A stretch of DNA of 64,000 nucleotides, from contig OY978526.1 of NCBI GenBank assembly GCA_963854835.1, positions 74,930,418-74,994,417 on the forward strand, read 5' to 3'. The notes under the pieces are model-generated. The model worked only from the letters and a program-made list of their open reading frames with translations, was not told the origin of the DNA and made no database searches. Shown in pieces: positions 37,340 through 49,304 of this stretch (position 1 is its first letter; each line of letters begins with the position of its first letter). The DNA is from Megamerina dolium. Lineage: Eukaryota > Arthropoda > Insecta > Diptera > Megamerinidae. A program made the position numbers and the translations under genes.

Positions 37340-38570
37340 CAGGTCGGCAGCTCTTCGACTCTACTGCTGGTCAGTAGCTCTGGTCAGTATCTCTTCGATG
37401 CATCAAACTCCTATTCGGTAATATTTCGACTCTCTGGTCGGGACATAATTGACTGACTGAACTGCTTAGCGGTCCCCTTCGACTGATTGTAGTGCTTGCC
37501 AATCTTGCCTTTGACTAAACTGTACTATTTGCCAATCATCTTCGACTAGACTGTACTGTTTGCAATCATCTTCGATGTAACTGTACAACTTACCGGGCTT
37601 TTTTGACTTGGTTGTGTTGCATTCCTCTGTACTGTACTGCTTCCCGCCCTCTGCGATTCAACTTTAATGTTTACTGGTCCTCTTTGACTAGTCTGTACTG
37701 TTTATCTGTCATGTTCGACTAGACTGTACCGCTTACTCCTCATCTTCGAATAGATTGTACTACTTGTGGGTCCTCTTCGACTACACTGCACTGCTCACGG
37801 ACACTGCACTAACTCTACGACTGTTTGCACTGCTCTTCATTTCTCTTGTTCTGATTGTACAGCTTGTTAGTCCTCTTCGACTCGATTGCACTCCGTCCCG
37901 TCCTCTTTGACTAAATAAATAAATAAATATGTGGCACTTAAAACCCCGAAGGGCTCATTGGCCAAGCTTCTCTTCCATTACTGTCGTGCGTGTTAAATTC
38001 TTGGACAGTATTAGAAGGGACCTACTTATTTTAGCCTGTTTCGAACGGCAGAACCCTTGTGACATCACATTTTCTGAGCTTTGTCACAGAGTTCTTTTAG
38101 AAGCTTTTTCATGGCAAGTTGTTACTGTCATAAGAGTTGCCAGTTGCTTGCCGACAGGTGGGTACCGTTCGAAAGAAAAATCTTTTCGATATTAAATTTG
38201 TTATGCATCAGCCGGGGATTGAACCACGACCTACAGATCAGAAAGCCAACACACTAACCACTGAGCTACGGCACCCAACCTCTTTGACTAAGCTGTACTA
38301 ATTACCGATCCACTTCGATTTGACTGTACTGCTTACGGGCACTCTACCAATGTTTATACTGCTTGCGGGTTTTCTCCTCTTAACTGCACTGCTTGCTGAT
38401 CGTCCTTAACTCGATGCATTGCTTACCTGTCCTTTGCGCATGACTGTGTTGTTTGTCGGTCCTATTCAACTCGACTGCACTGCTTGCTCATCCTCTTCAA
38501 ATCAACTGTATTGTTTATATGTCCTCTACTACTGTTTTTACTGTGTACCGGTCATCTTCAACTCGTGTTG
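37340..38570. repeat. Degenerate 31-bp minisatellite array, interrupted by a SINE
   Basis: The unit is close to TTCGACTAGACTGTACTGCTTG followed by about nine variable bases such as CCGGTCCTC. Successive GACTAxxCTGTACT words at about 37510-37570 and 37690-37790 are exactly 31 bp apart. The pattern resumes after the SINE (for example near 38290, 38330, 38470, 38500) and fades at about 38570. Subtracting the SINE leaves room for roughly 28 units. Units are highly diverged, which implies an old array. Confidence 0.85.
37914..38278 (-). mobile_element. tRNA-derived SINE inside the minisatellite, perfect 12-bp target duplication
   Basis: A full-length minus-strand copy with A and B boxes and an AAATAAATAAATA-type tail. 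The 12-base target CCTCTTTGACTA, itself part of a minisatellite unit, is present on both sides (37902-37913 and 38279-38290). This fixes the element's length at 365 bp. Confidence 0.93.
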
Positions 38571-38574
38571 TAAA

Positions 38575-39895
38575 GACTTATCTCAAATCTGTTCTAAGGA
38601 CAAGTATCTTAAACAATATCATTTTTTATCCGATATTTCAAGAAGATCCTTTTTTGGAAATGATTAAAATTTTTCATTGATTTTTTCATGCAACAATTTT
38701 TATAACCAATATTCCCTGCAGAAAAAACAAATTTCTTAAAACTTTGGTTTTTGTAGTACTAACAAACAATGCCTTATTGATCGATGTAATTGAAAATCAT
38801 CTTAATATCTAACTACCTACCCGCTTCATTTATTGCAGTAAATATTTTATTATTAAAATTGCTTATTTTATTGCCAATCAAACAAGCATTTGTTAGAACA
38901 AATAAACCCATGTAATAGTAATAATAATAATAACAACAATAATAATAATCATCATGTTAATGACAATTTCTAAATTATCAATTGAATAAAAATTACATTT
39001 AAACCAGCAGGTAATCAAGATTTACTAACATATACAATAGAACATGAATTTTATGTGACTTTACGCTTTTATGTGTCATCAAAACAATTTCATCTGTCAG
39101 ATAAATTACTAATTACCTCGACTTTTAACACAGCAAATGAGCTATACGATAAGTGCGAGTATGAATGAGAATGTACGAGTATTGAGTCATACTTATGGTA
39201 GACTAATCCTTTTTGAAAATCTGCACCAAATAATTAACGAGTAATTAAATTGTCGCAACATATACATACATACATATTGTCGTACTCGTTCTTCGTACTC
39301 GTATATACAATATAATTTTCTCTTATAATGGGTACCTACATACATACGAGTATGTGTGTGCGTATATTCCGATTATATTGTAACTACATACTACATACAT
39401 ACATCTGTTAGCAAATTAAATCGCATTGTTTGCACATAATACTTGCGCTGCCATTGAATCGTATAAATGTATTGGTAGGTAATACTTATTATATGTTCCA
39501 GAGAACATTACGATGAAATACTGTGAAGGATTATTACATTCTCCAATCATATACTTTATATTATCATCATTTTTTGATTTAATATGAACTAATTAAATAG
39601 GTAGCTATTTATTTGTGACCAAGTTCGATTTTGTAAGACATTATTTTGGGCGAAGAAGTATATTTATTAGACGATTATGAAGTTCTGTCAATGGCAGCAT
39701 ATTCGTGAATAATTGAGATTTGTTTGTTAATTACACATAGAATTGTACTCAAAGCAGCGGAAAGAACAAAAAAATGTTTTCTTTCTAAATGATGAAGAAG
39801 TATTCGACTTAAAAGTTGAATACAGTCAAGGTAAAAAAAGAGGAAATCATCATCTCCTTTTTTTTTAGTTTTTTTATTTGGAAATAGAAGCTACT
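38575..39895. other. Gene-free AT-rich stretch
   Basis: An (AAT)n/(AAC)n run at about 38917-38955, and several ACTCGTA/TACGAGT words at 39160-39350. No gene recognised. Confidence 0.6.
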
Positions 39896-39899
39896 TACA

Positions 39900-40260
39900 T
39901 ATATAGTATTTCAAGAAAATGTTAGAGCAGAAGAACTAATGTCATCAGTTCCACACTAGGGGCGATTCCCGGGCAATTATAGGATTATTTGCTACTTTTC
40001 AAATGCTTCACGAGCCTCGGTGAGGAGTAAAGATAGGGAATAAACGTATTCAAGAAACACTGTGTAGTAGTAAAAATTAATGGGGACCGGTCATATATTT
40101 TACCCATCTAGGGGTACTCTGGAAATCGTGGGAGCGAACTTTATGAAAACATAAATTTACTGGGAAACACACCTAAGGGATGAAAATAGGGTATATCAAT
40201 GTCGGGCAGATAAAAACCATAAGGATTAATACCACATTTCGTTCTCTTAAAAAAATTCTG
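39900..40260 (+). repeat. Dispersed repeat family A, about 2 units
   Basis: 'GGCGATTCCCGGGCAATTATAGG' type landmark at about 39960, 'AAAGATAGGGAATAAACGTATTC' type at about 40029, 'GGGGACCGGTCATATATTTTAC' type at about 40080, and 'GAAAATAGGGTATATCAATGTCGG' type at about 40180. Confidence 0.55.
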
Positions 40261-40261
40261 T

Positions 40262-41332
40262 GTATTTCAATGAAGATTTTGACTTCAGCATTTCTTTTTT
40301 TTTTAGGTTACTTACAAAATGCCAGCTGACCGACTCTAACCTCGAATTCTAATTCAGTGGCTCTAAATGCGTATAGCAATGTTTATCTCGTCTGATGGAT
40401 TAGTTCTTTTTGCCGGGTGCCTGTAATATAATATTTTGAAGAAAATGTCTTTAATTAAAACTCTTCCTTAGAATTTTGATTACCCGGCAATTTTTTTTTT
40501 TTCTTTTTCGCGAGCATCAAAAAAAACGACTATTTTCTAAACCAATTTCGAGTTGCTGAAAAAGAAACTTGACTTCATTTATTTTTGGAGATATTCGCGA
40601 AAAGAGTTTTTTTTTTTGGACTCTTTCAGTTACTGCCAAAAATCTCAAAAACGGTTTTTCCATACAACATTTGAACATCATTCAAAAGGCGTTATTTTGT
40701 TCCTTCCGACGTTGTCTAGCTTGTGCTGATCGGAGGCAGACAAGGTCTCCATCCGATTCCACCCATTTTCAAATATATTAGTTCTCTGCTAATATAAACC
40801 TCCCATACTAAGTTTCAGTTCGAAAATCTTATTTTTAAACAAACTTATATTTCACATTTCTTGTATGATTTTAGCAAAATTATACTCAAAATGTTTGCCA
40901 TAATATTATCTTTCACCAACAACCATAAAAATATGTGAAGTAATTCTTTTTTATGTTAATGAAACAACTGAAAATGAGTAATTTCAAAATGTTTGCCAGT
41001 AACTGGAATAAATACAAAAAACCCAGTTTTTCCCGATTATCTCAAAATCGCTTCTTCGAAAAATTAAGTGGATACCATTTTCAACGGCCCATACCCAGTA
41101 TGGCAACATAGTCTTTTCAAGTGCTTTTTTCTTGTCAACTAGTGTAATCAATTTGTTTACAGGAACATCAAATAATGATTATTTTTTAAAATTCGATGAA
41201 AAAATCAATATGTTCTATATGTCGTAGATCCCTGCGGAGTACATCAAAATGATATTGGTTTGACCCCCTAATGGAACCAGTAAAAATTTGTATTTTATGA
41301 ATGTTTAGCGAACAAATATCAATAATTTTTTT
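40262..41332. other. Gene-free stretch
   Basis: T-rich tracts. The plus-strand frame 40569-40781 shows no recognisable family. Confidence 0.55.
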
Positions 41333-41334
41333 TT

Positions 41335-41541
41335 TTGCCAATTGCCAATTTGCCATAGAAAAGCTTCTAAAAGAAATTTGTGACAAAGTTCAGAAAAATT
41401 GATGTCGCAAGAGTTCTGCCATTTGGAACCGTCTACCTCCTAATACTGTCCAAAATTTAACATGCATAACAGTAATGGAAGAGAAGTTCTGCCAAAGAGC
41501 CCTTCGGGGCTTATAAATGCCACATATTATTTTTCTTTTTT
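41335..41541 (+). mobile_element. SINE 3' part, plus strand, lacking the tRNA head
   Basis: The sequence runs from TTGCCAATTGCCAATTTGCC through 'GAGTTCTGCCATTTGGAACCG' to 'CTTATAAATGCCACATATT', matching the last ~200 bp of the full-length copies. The 5' truncation is typical of incomplete reverse transcription. Confidence 0.82.
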
Positions 41542-44390
41542 TTTACAATAATTACGATTACTTTTTATATGTGAGACAAAAACCCATCTTAATCAGTTAA
41601 CTTCCACAATTTATCTTCGAAAACCGAAAATTTTATCAAATATCATTCGCATGCCATCACCTGTTTTATGGAAAATTTGTATTATTTCGAGCCATCTGCT
41701 GCGTGGTAAGGAAGCTAAATTCGATGTTATTAAAAAATGTAGGCGGGATTGAGAGCAAAGGTAAGCACCATATAATCAAAATGGGGAATATAGAAAATAT
41801 AAAAATTCATAATTTTCCAAACACTGAAACATATTCTCGTCGTTGGGCAGGTCTAGCCGCCATACCAAATAATATTAACATAGACTAAATCCAATACGCA
41901 CAGATCTAACTCTAACTTTAACTACATAAATTATTTTACCATCTCCAAAAACTCATTTGCCCTTTTGTAACATTTAATTAAAGTTGACAAAAATATATAT
42001 CATATTACGATACTCGTACAAGTAGGTAATACTAATAATTTTTAAGTATCTACCTTACTAGTAATTAAATTTGTAATAATCTAAGCCAACAAAAAGGTTA
42101 AATAGATTATATACCACAAATGAACAAATGAAAACGAATCTAATATGTGGCAAGTAAATAGAAAAAACAAAAACGCTATATAATAGTACTTACAAGGTAT
42201 CCACACATAGAAATGAGGTTAACCACCTCGGGCATTATGTCAGATGACTGTTTATTTTTTTTGTTTGTTTGTGTATTTTTTTTTTTTTGTTTTTTTGTTT
42301 TTGCTTATATGTATTATGATGAGATTTTTAACATCAATACCATATACTACCATCGTCATCATAATCATTATCCGCATCATCCTCATCATCCGCTTCCGCG
42401 TCAGCATCATCGTCGTCATCATCATCATCATCATCATCATCATGATCAGAAACCAACAAGATACACAATGTTTAACATAATTTATTGCTCACACACCAAT
42501 ACTGAAAAAGTTTATACTCGTACGTACGTATATGATGCATTGTAACTAACTAACTAACAGTGAAAAGCAAATACACACAAGAGCAAAGGAAATATTCGTA
42601 AAAATAATTATATCTCACCATGGGAGTAACTACTATGTATATAGGTAAGTACATAACTTGCTATGATATATATATATATATAAATATATATATACTTTTT
42701 TTTTCAAATATCATGCATAGGTACCTACTTATAAAAAAAAATGGTGAATCGTTGGTTATTTTCTGCTGCTGTTACTGTTGCTTCGCTCATTCACATAAAC
42801 AGTTTATTCATTCCACTCTGATGCCGTTGCTACCTTTGCAATTATCCAGATGCGCTCCATATTATTCCAACTCATATTCGCAAACGTTTACACCCACATT
42901 AAATGAGCAGGATTGCAAGAGAAGAGCATCAAATTGGTAGGGCGTAGTGCCCCATAGTATTATTCAGTCGGCCGATTCGCTGTATAGAATGAAGCGAGAT
43001 AAAAATATGTGAAAAAAATAGAATAAAAAACCACCAGATAAACAAAACAAAAAATAACAGCAAAGCTAAAGAAGAAAAAAATTACAAAATTACAAAATAG
43101 TAGCATCAGCGACAAGAGCTAAAAGAGCGAAAGCAAAATTAAAATAAATTATAACTACTGGCGTCTTTTTCGTCCTTTGCAAATATACGTTATCCAACTA
43201 TGACTACTAACATGTACTACCTACTGTTTGCTACCCGTACAACTACATGCCAATGTACGAGTAATTCGTATTAATTGAATAGTTTCTATTCCAACGATGC
43301 GAAGCAAATGTTTGCATCCGACTGAAAGTGGTTTGTTTAGGGCGACGGTGAATTTCATTTGTGGCAACACATTTCAGCCGGCGATGGATGACCCATCATC
43401 ATCGTCATCGTCATCGGCGTAGTCGTTTTTTGTACCTAGTAAGTACGAGTATAATAAAATAGCAACATACATCGCATACAAACGAGCTAATCACAATAAG
43501 TAAACAAGTAAATCTAAATCGGCTTCGTTTTCGTTTTCGGTTAGCAAAGACAAGGCGTTGGCGCCTATGCCTCTTTCCAATAAAAACACAAATGACTTGT
43601 TGACTTGAATGTAGAGTGTACCTACAGTATAATATATATATTTGCAGAAGTACGACGTAGTCGGGGAAAATATTATATACCCACATACAAAAACAACACA
43701 TTGAAACAATGAGAAATGTGCTGGTGCAGCACCTTTGCGTTGAGAAGCTTGGCTGGTTTTTTTTTTTTGTGTCGAATCGGTATCATTTTCACTTCAGTTT
43801 CATAATGCGCATACATCGTACTTACAGTGATGGAAATTATTACAAGCTCAACATTCTTTATTATGAAGAATGACAAAAACAACAAAATTGTAACCGACAG
43901 CTTGTGTGAAAGAGTTGTCATTGAATCGTTAGTAAAAACAAAAAACATTTTAATTCAAATTTTTGTTTTTTTGGTTTTACTAATAACAACATTATTATTA
44001 CACCACAGGACGGAGGTTTGTATACATAAGAAAATCAAAATTATATGTTATATACGTATTTTGAGGATCTTAAAAGCATTACAAATAAAAGAAAAAATCA
44101 TTAAAATAAATAAAAGTTGACCGATTTAAATAAATAACATTTTATTGGAAAGGTAATTAAATACAAAATAAGATTTTGTTTTCCCCAAACCGTTCTGACG
44201 CCATATGATATTTACCACTATTCCATGGTAAAGGTCAAAGCTTAATTTTGATGTAAATTCTTATTTGTTTTAAGCATTCATTTACCTTCAATTTTCATTA
44301 TGGAAAAAAATACCAAAAGGAAGGTACATAAATTAGGGATTTAGGGATTTAATAATGATAATCTTCCTTCCTCATTATAACATCACGCGT
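41542..44390. other. Gene-free stretch with microsatellites and GC-richer patches
   Basis: Contains a long CAT run (42351-42446), (TA)n at about 42668-42692, ATC/GTC triplets at about 43392-43420, and several ACTCGTA/TACGAGT words. Sections at 42740-42960 and 43190-43600 are less AT-rich and lack repeats, so they could be conserved non-coding DNA, but nothing can be proved here. Confidence 0.5.
42351..42446. repeat. (CAT)n trinucleotide tract, about 95 bp
   Basis: CAT triplets with CGT/CCT interruptions, ending in a pure run of about ten triplets. It explains the artificial poly-His (plus) and poly-Met (minus) frames. Confidence 0.9.
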
Positions 44391-44399
44391 TAATTTAAG

Positions 44400-44790
44400 C
44401 ATGTCTCTGTGAAGTATGTTCTACATTTCGAGATGGTTAATAAATTGTCGACCCAGTGTGGTCATCAACTTCTTGCCAATGCAAGACAATGGTACTCTAT
44501 GTGCGTCGCTGTCTCTGACTTTTCTAAGCGTAATATATAAATATCAGCATCCTCCTCTATATTGCCATGACCAGTTATTGATGTAGTCAACCAGCTTAGA
44601 GTTATCCGTCCTAGACTGAGAATCCTCCCCGATTCCCCGCCCCTTTGTCTGCTTTACGAGGTCTTTGCCTGTCTACAAGTGGAAAAATTCTCCCATCTTC
44701 GATTTTTGCCCTCGCCGTACCATTACTAAGAACAACTACTGACTCCCATAAAATTCAGCTTTAGGTCCTTGTCGAGTCAAGGCGCCTGTA
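44400..44790 (-). pseudogene. 3' coding tail of a non-LTR retrotransposon, minus strand, decayed
   Basis: The minus strand reads RILSLGRITLSWLTTSITGH, then DADIYILRLEKSETATHIEY and HCLALAR (44460-44640). This is the order 'L..LLTGH..L..H.......C..C...ET..H.L..CPAL.R' seen after the RNase H domain of Jockey-type LINEs. One expected Cys of the zinc-knuckle is replaced. It is less AT-rich than its surroundings, as expected for an inserted coding relic. Confidence 0.5.
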
Positions 44791-44817
44791 ACTTCATTTT
44801 ATTAGCCGGTCAATTAG

Positions 44818-44937
44818 TAGAAGCCTTGTGACTTTACTTTTTGTGAACTTTGCCCCAGAGCTCTTTAGAAGCTTTTCCATTGCTAATTGATACTGCGGGA
44901 ATAATTTCCAATTGCTTGCAATGAGGTATGCACTGTG
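44818..44937 (-). mobile_element. SINE body fragment, minus strand
   Basis: GAAGCCTTGTGACTTTACTT through 'CCAATTGCTTGCAATGAGGT' matches the middle of the SINE family, diverged, without ends. It lies directly upstream (with respect to the minus strand) of the LINE tail. Confidence 0.6.
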
Positions 44938-44939
44938 GC

Positions 44940-46660
44940 AATATCATCCACCTAGAATACACTTTGTGAATTAGATAGGCGTAAATATTTCCTGCTCTGA
45001 AAATAATCTTGGGAGAATCATAATTTTTGGTTTAGTCCTTTAGCTTTTCTTTGGTTTAGTCCTAAGCTGCAACCGTGGGTCCAAGTGTTGAGATCATCAG
45101 CCGCTTTTCACATTATCTCACGTTTTTAGCTAAGCTTCCTTGCCTGGAATTCTTGGGGTCCTAAGCAGCTTAGAGAGACTCTGGAAAGTATTCCACAAAT
45201 ACAGAATAATTGCCCTTGATCTTTTCTCACACTTGATGCTTTCCATCACTGCATCCGTTGCGTTCGTTTTGGATCATTTTCAAACGCGTGAGATACTGTG
45301 GGACAGTGTTCTGTAAAATCGTCCCCATTGTCCTGCATTCGGTTTCATTCAGCGACAGCATCAACCTGAAATAGCTTGTTGTATACCTCAAATATAATTT
45401 TCCAGATTTTAGGGGTTTTATGCACCTTTACCTCACTATCTATTTAGAGCCTCTGCAAACTGAAATAATTAGACAGGCTTGAGAGTGTATGACAAGGACT
45501 TTATTTTCTAGCTGATTCATAATACAGAAATGTTGAAAAATCATTATTTCTTTTTAAACAAATTTCTCGTCTGGTGGTCTAGAAGTGCAAACTTATAATC
45601 TACAAAGTTTGATGATGAATCATTTAAGCTCAAGCAAAATTAATTCAAATATTGTTTGAGTCTTATAGAAATTTCCACTACTATACCATACATATGTAAA
45701 GTATTTATATATGTGTATTTGGCTACAGACGGTGTTGCAATGTTGACAAAGCAGATAACAATTTCAGCTTCAGCACCTTTAAATTCACATTCACATTTTC
45801 CATGAGAAAATTTAATAAATATTTAATTTTAATTAAGTTTCATGCCTTAAGTCATACCATCGCTACTGATGAGCTCATTTCGCTTTTTACTTTTTTTTTA
45901 AGTACTTCTCAGCCATTCCGTCTCATTGGCTATACAATTGCCACTCTCGTATTACTTAAGTATGTATGTATGATGGACGACAATTTGTTCTTTATAATAA
46001 AGTGAATAAAATCATAAAGTTAACAAGGACCATGAAATATGGTTTACTAATAACTTATACAATTAATAAGTAGGAAAAGAAATGAACAAAAATTACTTTT
46101 CTTACATTTTGTATTTCTCATACTTGTACCATATACATATATTTGTATTTAGAGGGTATTCTTTTCTTGCACACTTGAAAATCTTTTCCACAACTGAATT
46201 TATTTAATTTCACAGATATGTGTGTTTAAAAATTCACCCGTTTTTTAGTGTATAATCATTGTATGTATGGTGCAAGTAAAAGTCGAAATTAGAAATTATC
46301 CACTTACTTTTCTAGACTCTATTGTATGCTCATGCATGTGTCAACAATTGTACGAGTACACATAGATATTCTACAACAAATTAAATTTCACATTACAAAT
46401 GTAATGTACATAAGAAAAAGTAAATGAAAATTAAAAATTTAGTATATGAGAAATTTTCGTATTTTTGCACCACACTATGAGGCATTGTGTAATTAATGAG
46501 TGAGTGAGGTGGTCAAAATTCTTTTTTTATTTCATTCGATTTGACTGAAAGGTTTCATTTATCAAATAAACTATTCCAGTTGACGTGCTGCTATGGCCAA
46601 CTCTCTTACTGACATCAAATTCTGAACATTTTCATCATGCTCACCGAAAACCTTTAGAAC
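44940..46660. other. Unrecognised stretch, partly less AT-rich
   Basis: The section 44940-45420 has higher GC and may be more of the adjacent retroelement, but I could not match it to any domain. The rest is AT-rich without features. Confidence 0.45.
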
Positions 46661-46676
46661 GCCCTCATTATAAAAA

Positions 46677-47022
46677 ATAAAATAAAATAAATATGTGGCA
46701 CTTAAAGCCCCGAAGGGCTCATTGGCCGAGCTTCTCTTCCATTACTGTTGTGCGTGTTAAATTTTGGACAGTATTAGGAGGGACCTACTTATTTTAGCCG
46801 GTTCCGAACGGCAGAACCCTTGTGACACCACTTCTCCTGGGCTTTGTCACAGAGTTCTTTTAGAAGCTTTTTTATGGGAAGTTGTTACTGTCGGAAGAAT
46901 TGCCAATTGCTTGCCGACAGGTGGGTACCGTTCGAAAGAAAAATCTTTTCGATATTAAATTTGTTAGGCATCAGCCGGAGATTGAAACACGACCTACAGA
47001 TCAGAAGTCCAACACACTAACT
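46677..47022 (-). mobile_element. tRNA-derived SINE, 5'-truncated, with 15-bp target duplication
   Basis: CCCTCATTATAAAAA flanks the element exactly (46662-46676 and 47023-47037). The minus-strand copy keeps the B box but stops inside the tRNA head (at CACACTAACT on the plus strand), so the A box is missing. The duplication sits directly on the truncated end, so truncation happened during insertion. The tail carries AAATAAAATAAATA. Confidence 0.92.
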
Positions 47023-47039
47023 CCCTCATTATAAAAAGC

Positions 47040-48528
47040 AAAAAAAAAAATGCCGCAAAAGAGTGTCTTTGAACTCAAAACAAATAGAACGCAAATTTTA
47101 TGCATCAAGATAATAGACTTTTTGTGTATTTTTCATATTCTCAGTATAAATTTTAACTGTTGGCAGCTCACACTCCAAAAACGCTCATAATTATTTTTTT
47201 TAAGATTTATGTTTAACATATTAAAAATGGTCAGAATTTAATGCGATTACTGAATAAACACTGAAAACACGGAAAGGAATTGTTGTACTTAAGACCATTT
47301 TATGAGTCATAGTTCTGAACTCTCTTATTTTGCTTTGTCAGGATGACTTCACAAACACTCTCAAGTTCATTTAGGAAAACTCTGAAAATGCTTAAAAGTT
47401 TGTTAATAAAGAGGCCCTAATTTAAGCAAAAATATCCATTACAGACAAGGAATTCCTATAGCTTAGAAGCTTTTTAGGGATTATATTTAGAACTCGTTTT
47501 AAAGCGTTGTTATTATACACTTGAATCATAAAATATTATATGTATATGTATTTGAGGGTTTCCCATAGGTTTATATGTGAAAATATCACATAAGAGAGTA
47601 TTTTGAAGCCTCTTTGTGTACTATGAATAGTGGAAAGAAAGCTCATTCAAGGTTTTTCGGAACCAACAGTGATATTTACTAATTTTTATTTGCCTATTCG
47701 CCATTTAGTCTCATTTTGCGCCTTTTGAAATTTTTAAAAACAATTGCTTTCACATAGCATTGAAATGAGATTTTCAATCGACTGAAGTTACATGTTTTCA
47801 GTCACATCCATTATGTACTTCCATTTGAGGATGCCAATCAATTGAGATGCCTCATTGGCCGCTGTGAAAAGCAATCCCATTAACGTGCTCGATTTAATGG
47901 CTAGTTTATCGCTTTGGCGTTGGCAAACCTATTGAAATTCTTCATTGATATCACTGATACCATTCATAATACAAGTAGATGTTGGATTCACTCATCTAGA
48001 AGAAAAATGAACAGTAGGTGGAGTCGCCAGCGATACAAAGGAAAAAGGAAGTTGGGAATAACCACCACTTAATTGAAAGCCTACATTGACGAATCTAGAA
48101 TTTCAAAGGCAAAAGTTCCAACAATTTTGAAAGGCTTCAATAAATAAAAAATACAAGCTAAGGGGGTCCAACTCTGAGTTACTGATTCCACTAGGTGCAT
48201 ATGATCTTGAATGCCAATAACGTATGAAAAGAACATGTAGCGTTCATTGAAATTTATCCAAGGATACTTTTTACCGAAGTTATAATAAAAAAAACATTAT
48301 ATTATATGTTTTTATGACGATTAAAAGATTTAAATGTCACGGAAATGCTTTCAAGGCAATCTTTCAATTAAGGTGTGAATATTTGGAACTTTTTTTCATC
48401 GACTCCGCCTAATGACCAGTCGTGACAGTGTTTGTGTAACCCGTTTGCTTTCAAAGCAGACGAAAACTAAAATTTAGTAAGTTAGGTTATAGCCACAATT
48501 TTTTTAAGATGCCTGTCTGATCATTATA
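47040..48528. other. Gene-free AT-rich stretch
   Basis: No gene or repeat recognised. Confidence 0.55.
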
Positions 48529-48532
48529 AATA

Positions 48533-48785
48533 AATAGATAAATATGTTTCACTTATAGGCCCTAAGGGGAACTTTCACCGAGTTTCTGTACTGAAGGGAC
48601 CTACTTATATTACCGGATTCCAAACGGCAGAACCCTTGTGAAGCTTTTTTACGGCAAGCTGTTGCTGCTTGCCGACAGGTGGGTACCGTTTGAAAGAAAT
48701 AGATATTAAAGTTGTGCTTCAGCCGGAGATTGAACCCACGACCTACATATCAGAAGGTCTAACCAGCACTAACCACCGCACCTTG
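48533..48785 (-). mobile_element. Internally deleted SINE, minus strand
   Basis: Tail side TAAATATGTTTCACTTATAG. Then the middle is shortened twice (after 'GAGTTTCTGT' and after 'CAGAACCCTTGTGAAGC'). The head with a B box (GGGTTCAATCTCC on the minus strand) is decayed at its 5' end. Confidence 0.75.
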
Positions 48786-48834
48786 CCGGATCAATAATAT
48801 TTACTGAACAATATTTCAAGTCTTAGTTATTGAG

Positions 48835-49146
48835 TGGGTGCCGTAACTCAGTGGTTAGTGTGTTGGACTTCTGATCTGTAGGTCGTGTTTCAATCTCCGG
48901 CTGATGCCTAACAAATTTAATATCGAAAAGATTTTTCTTTCGAACGGTACCCACCTGTCGGCAAGCAATTGGCAATTCTTCCGACAGTAACAACTTGCCA
49001 TGAAAAAGCTTTTAAAAGAACTCTGTGACAAAGCTCAGAAAACGTGATGTCACAAGGGTTCTGCCGTTCGGAACGGGCTAAAATAAGTAGGTCCCTTCTA
49101 ATACTGTCCAAAAGCAGAAGGGCTTTAAGTGCCACATATTTTTTTT
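48835..49146 (+). mobile_element. tRNA-derived SINE, plus strand, with 12-bp target duplication
   Basis: The head TGGGTGCCGTAACTCAGTGG at about 48835 carries the A box with a G-to-A change, followed by a B box GTTTCAATCTC. The body ends GTGCCACATA and then T-rich sequence. TTAGTTATTGAG is present on both sides (48823-48834 and 49147-49158). It shares diagnostic bases (GTCGTGTTTCAATCTCCGGC) with the copy at 46677-47022, so both belong to one subfamily. Confidence 0.92.
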
Positions 49147-49304
49147 TTAGTTATTGAGATATTTGAGCAAACATATAAATCAAAGACAAATGTCCAAATT
49201 TGGCAGAAATTCTTCAAGGACGAAAAATCTTAAATTTCCCCCAAGCGATTGTTTCTAACGATTTTCAAAAGTAAAGAAATATCACTCCATTAATTGATTC
49301 ATAT

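Noticed and set aside
37340..38570. CRISPR-like array
   Set aside because: Units are contiguous and degenerate with no constant repeat and unique spacers. The context is eukaryotic. It is a minisatellite.
42213..42545. Poly-His / poly-Met frames on both strands
   Set aside because: Produced by the CAT trinucleotide tract.
46764..46958. Similar ~65-80 codon frames at 14469, 37929, 46764 and 48917 that resemble a conserved small protein family
   Set aside because: They are the same stretch of the SINE body in different copies. SINEs are non-coding and the frame is not maintained in all copies.
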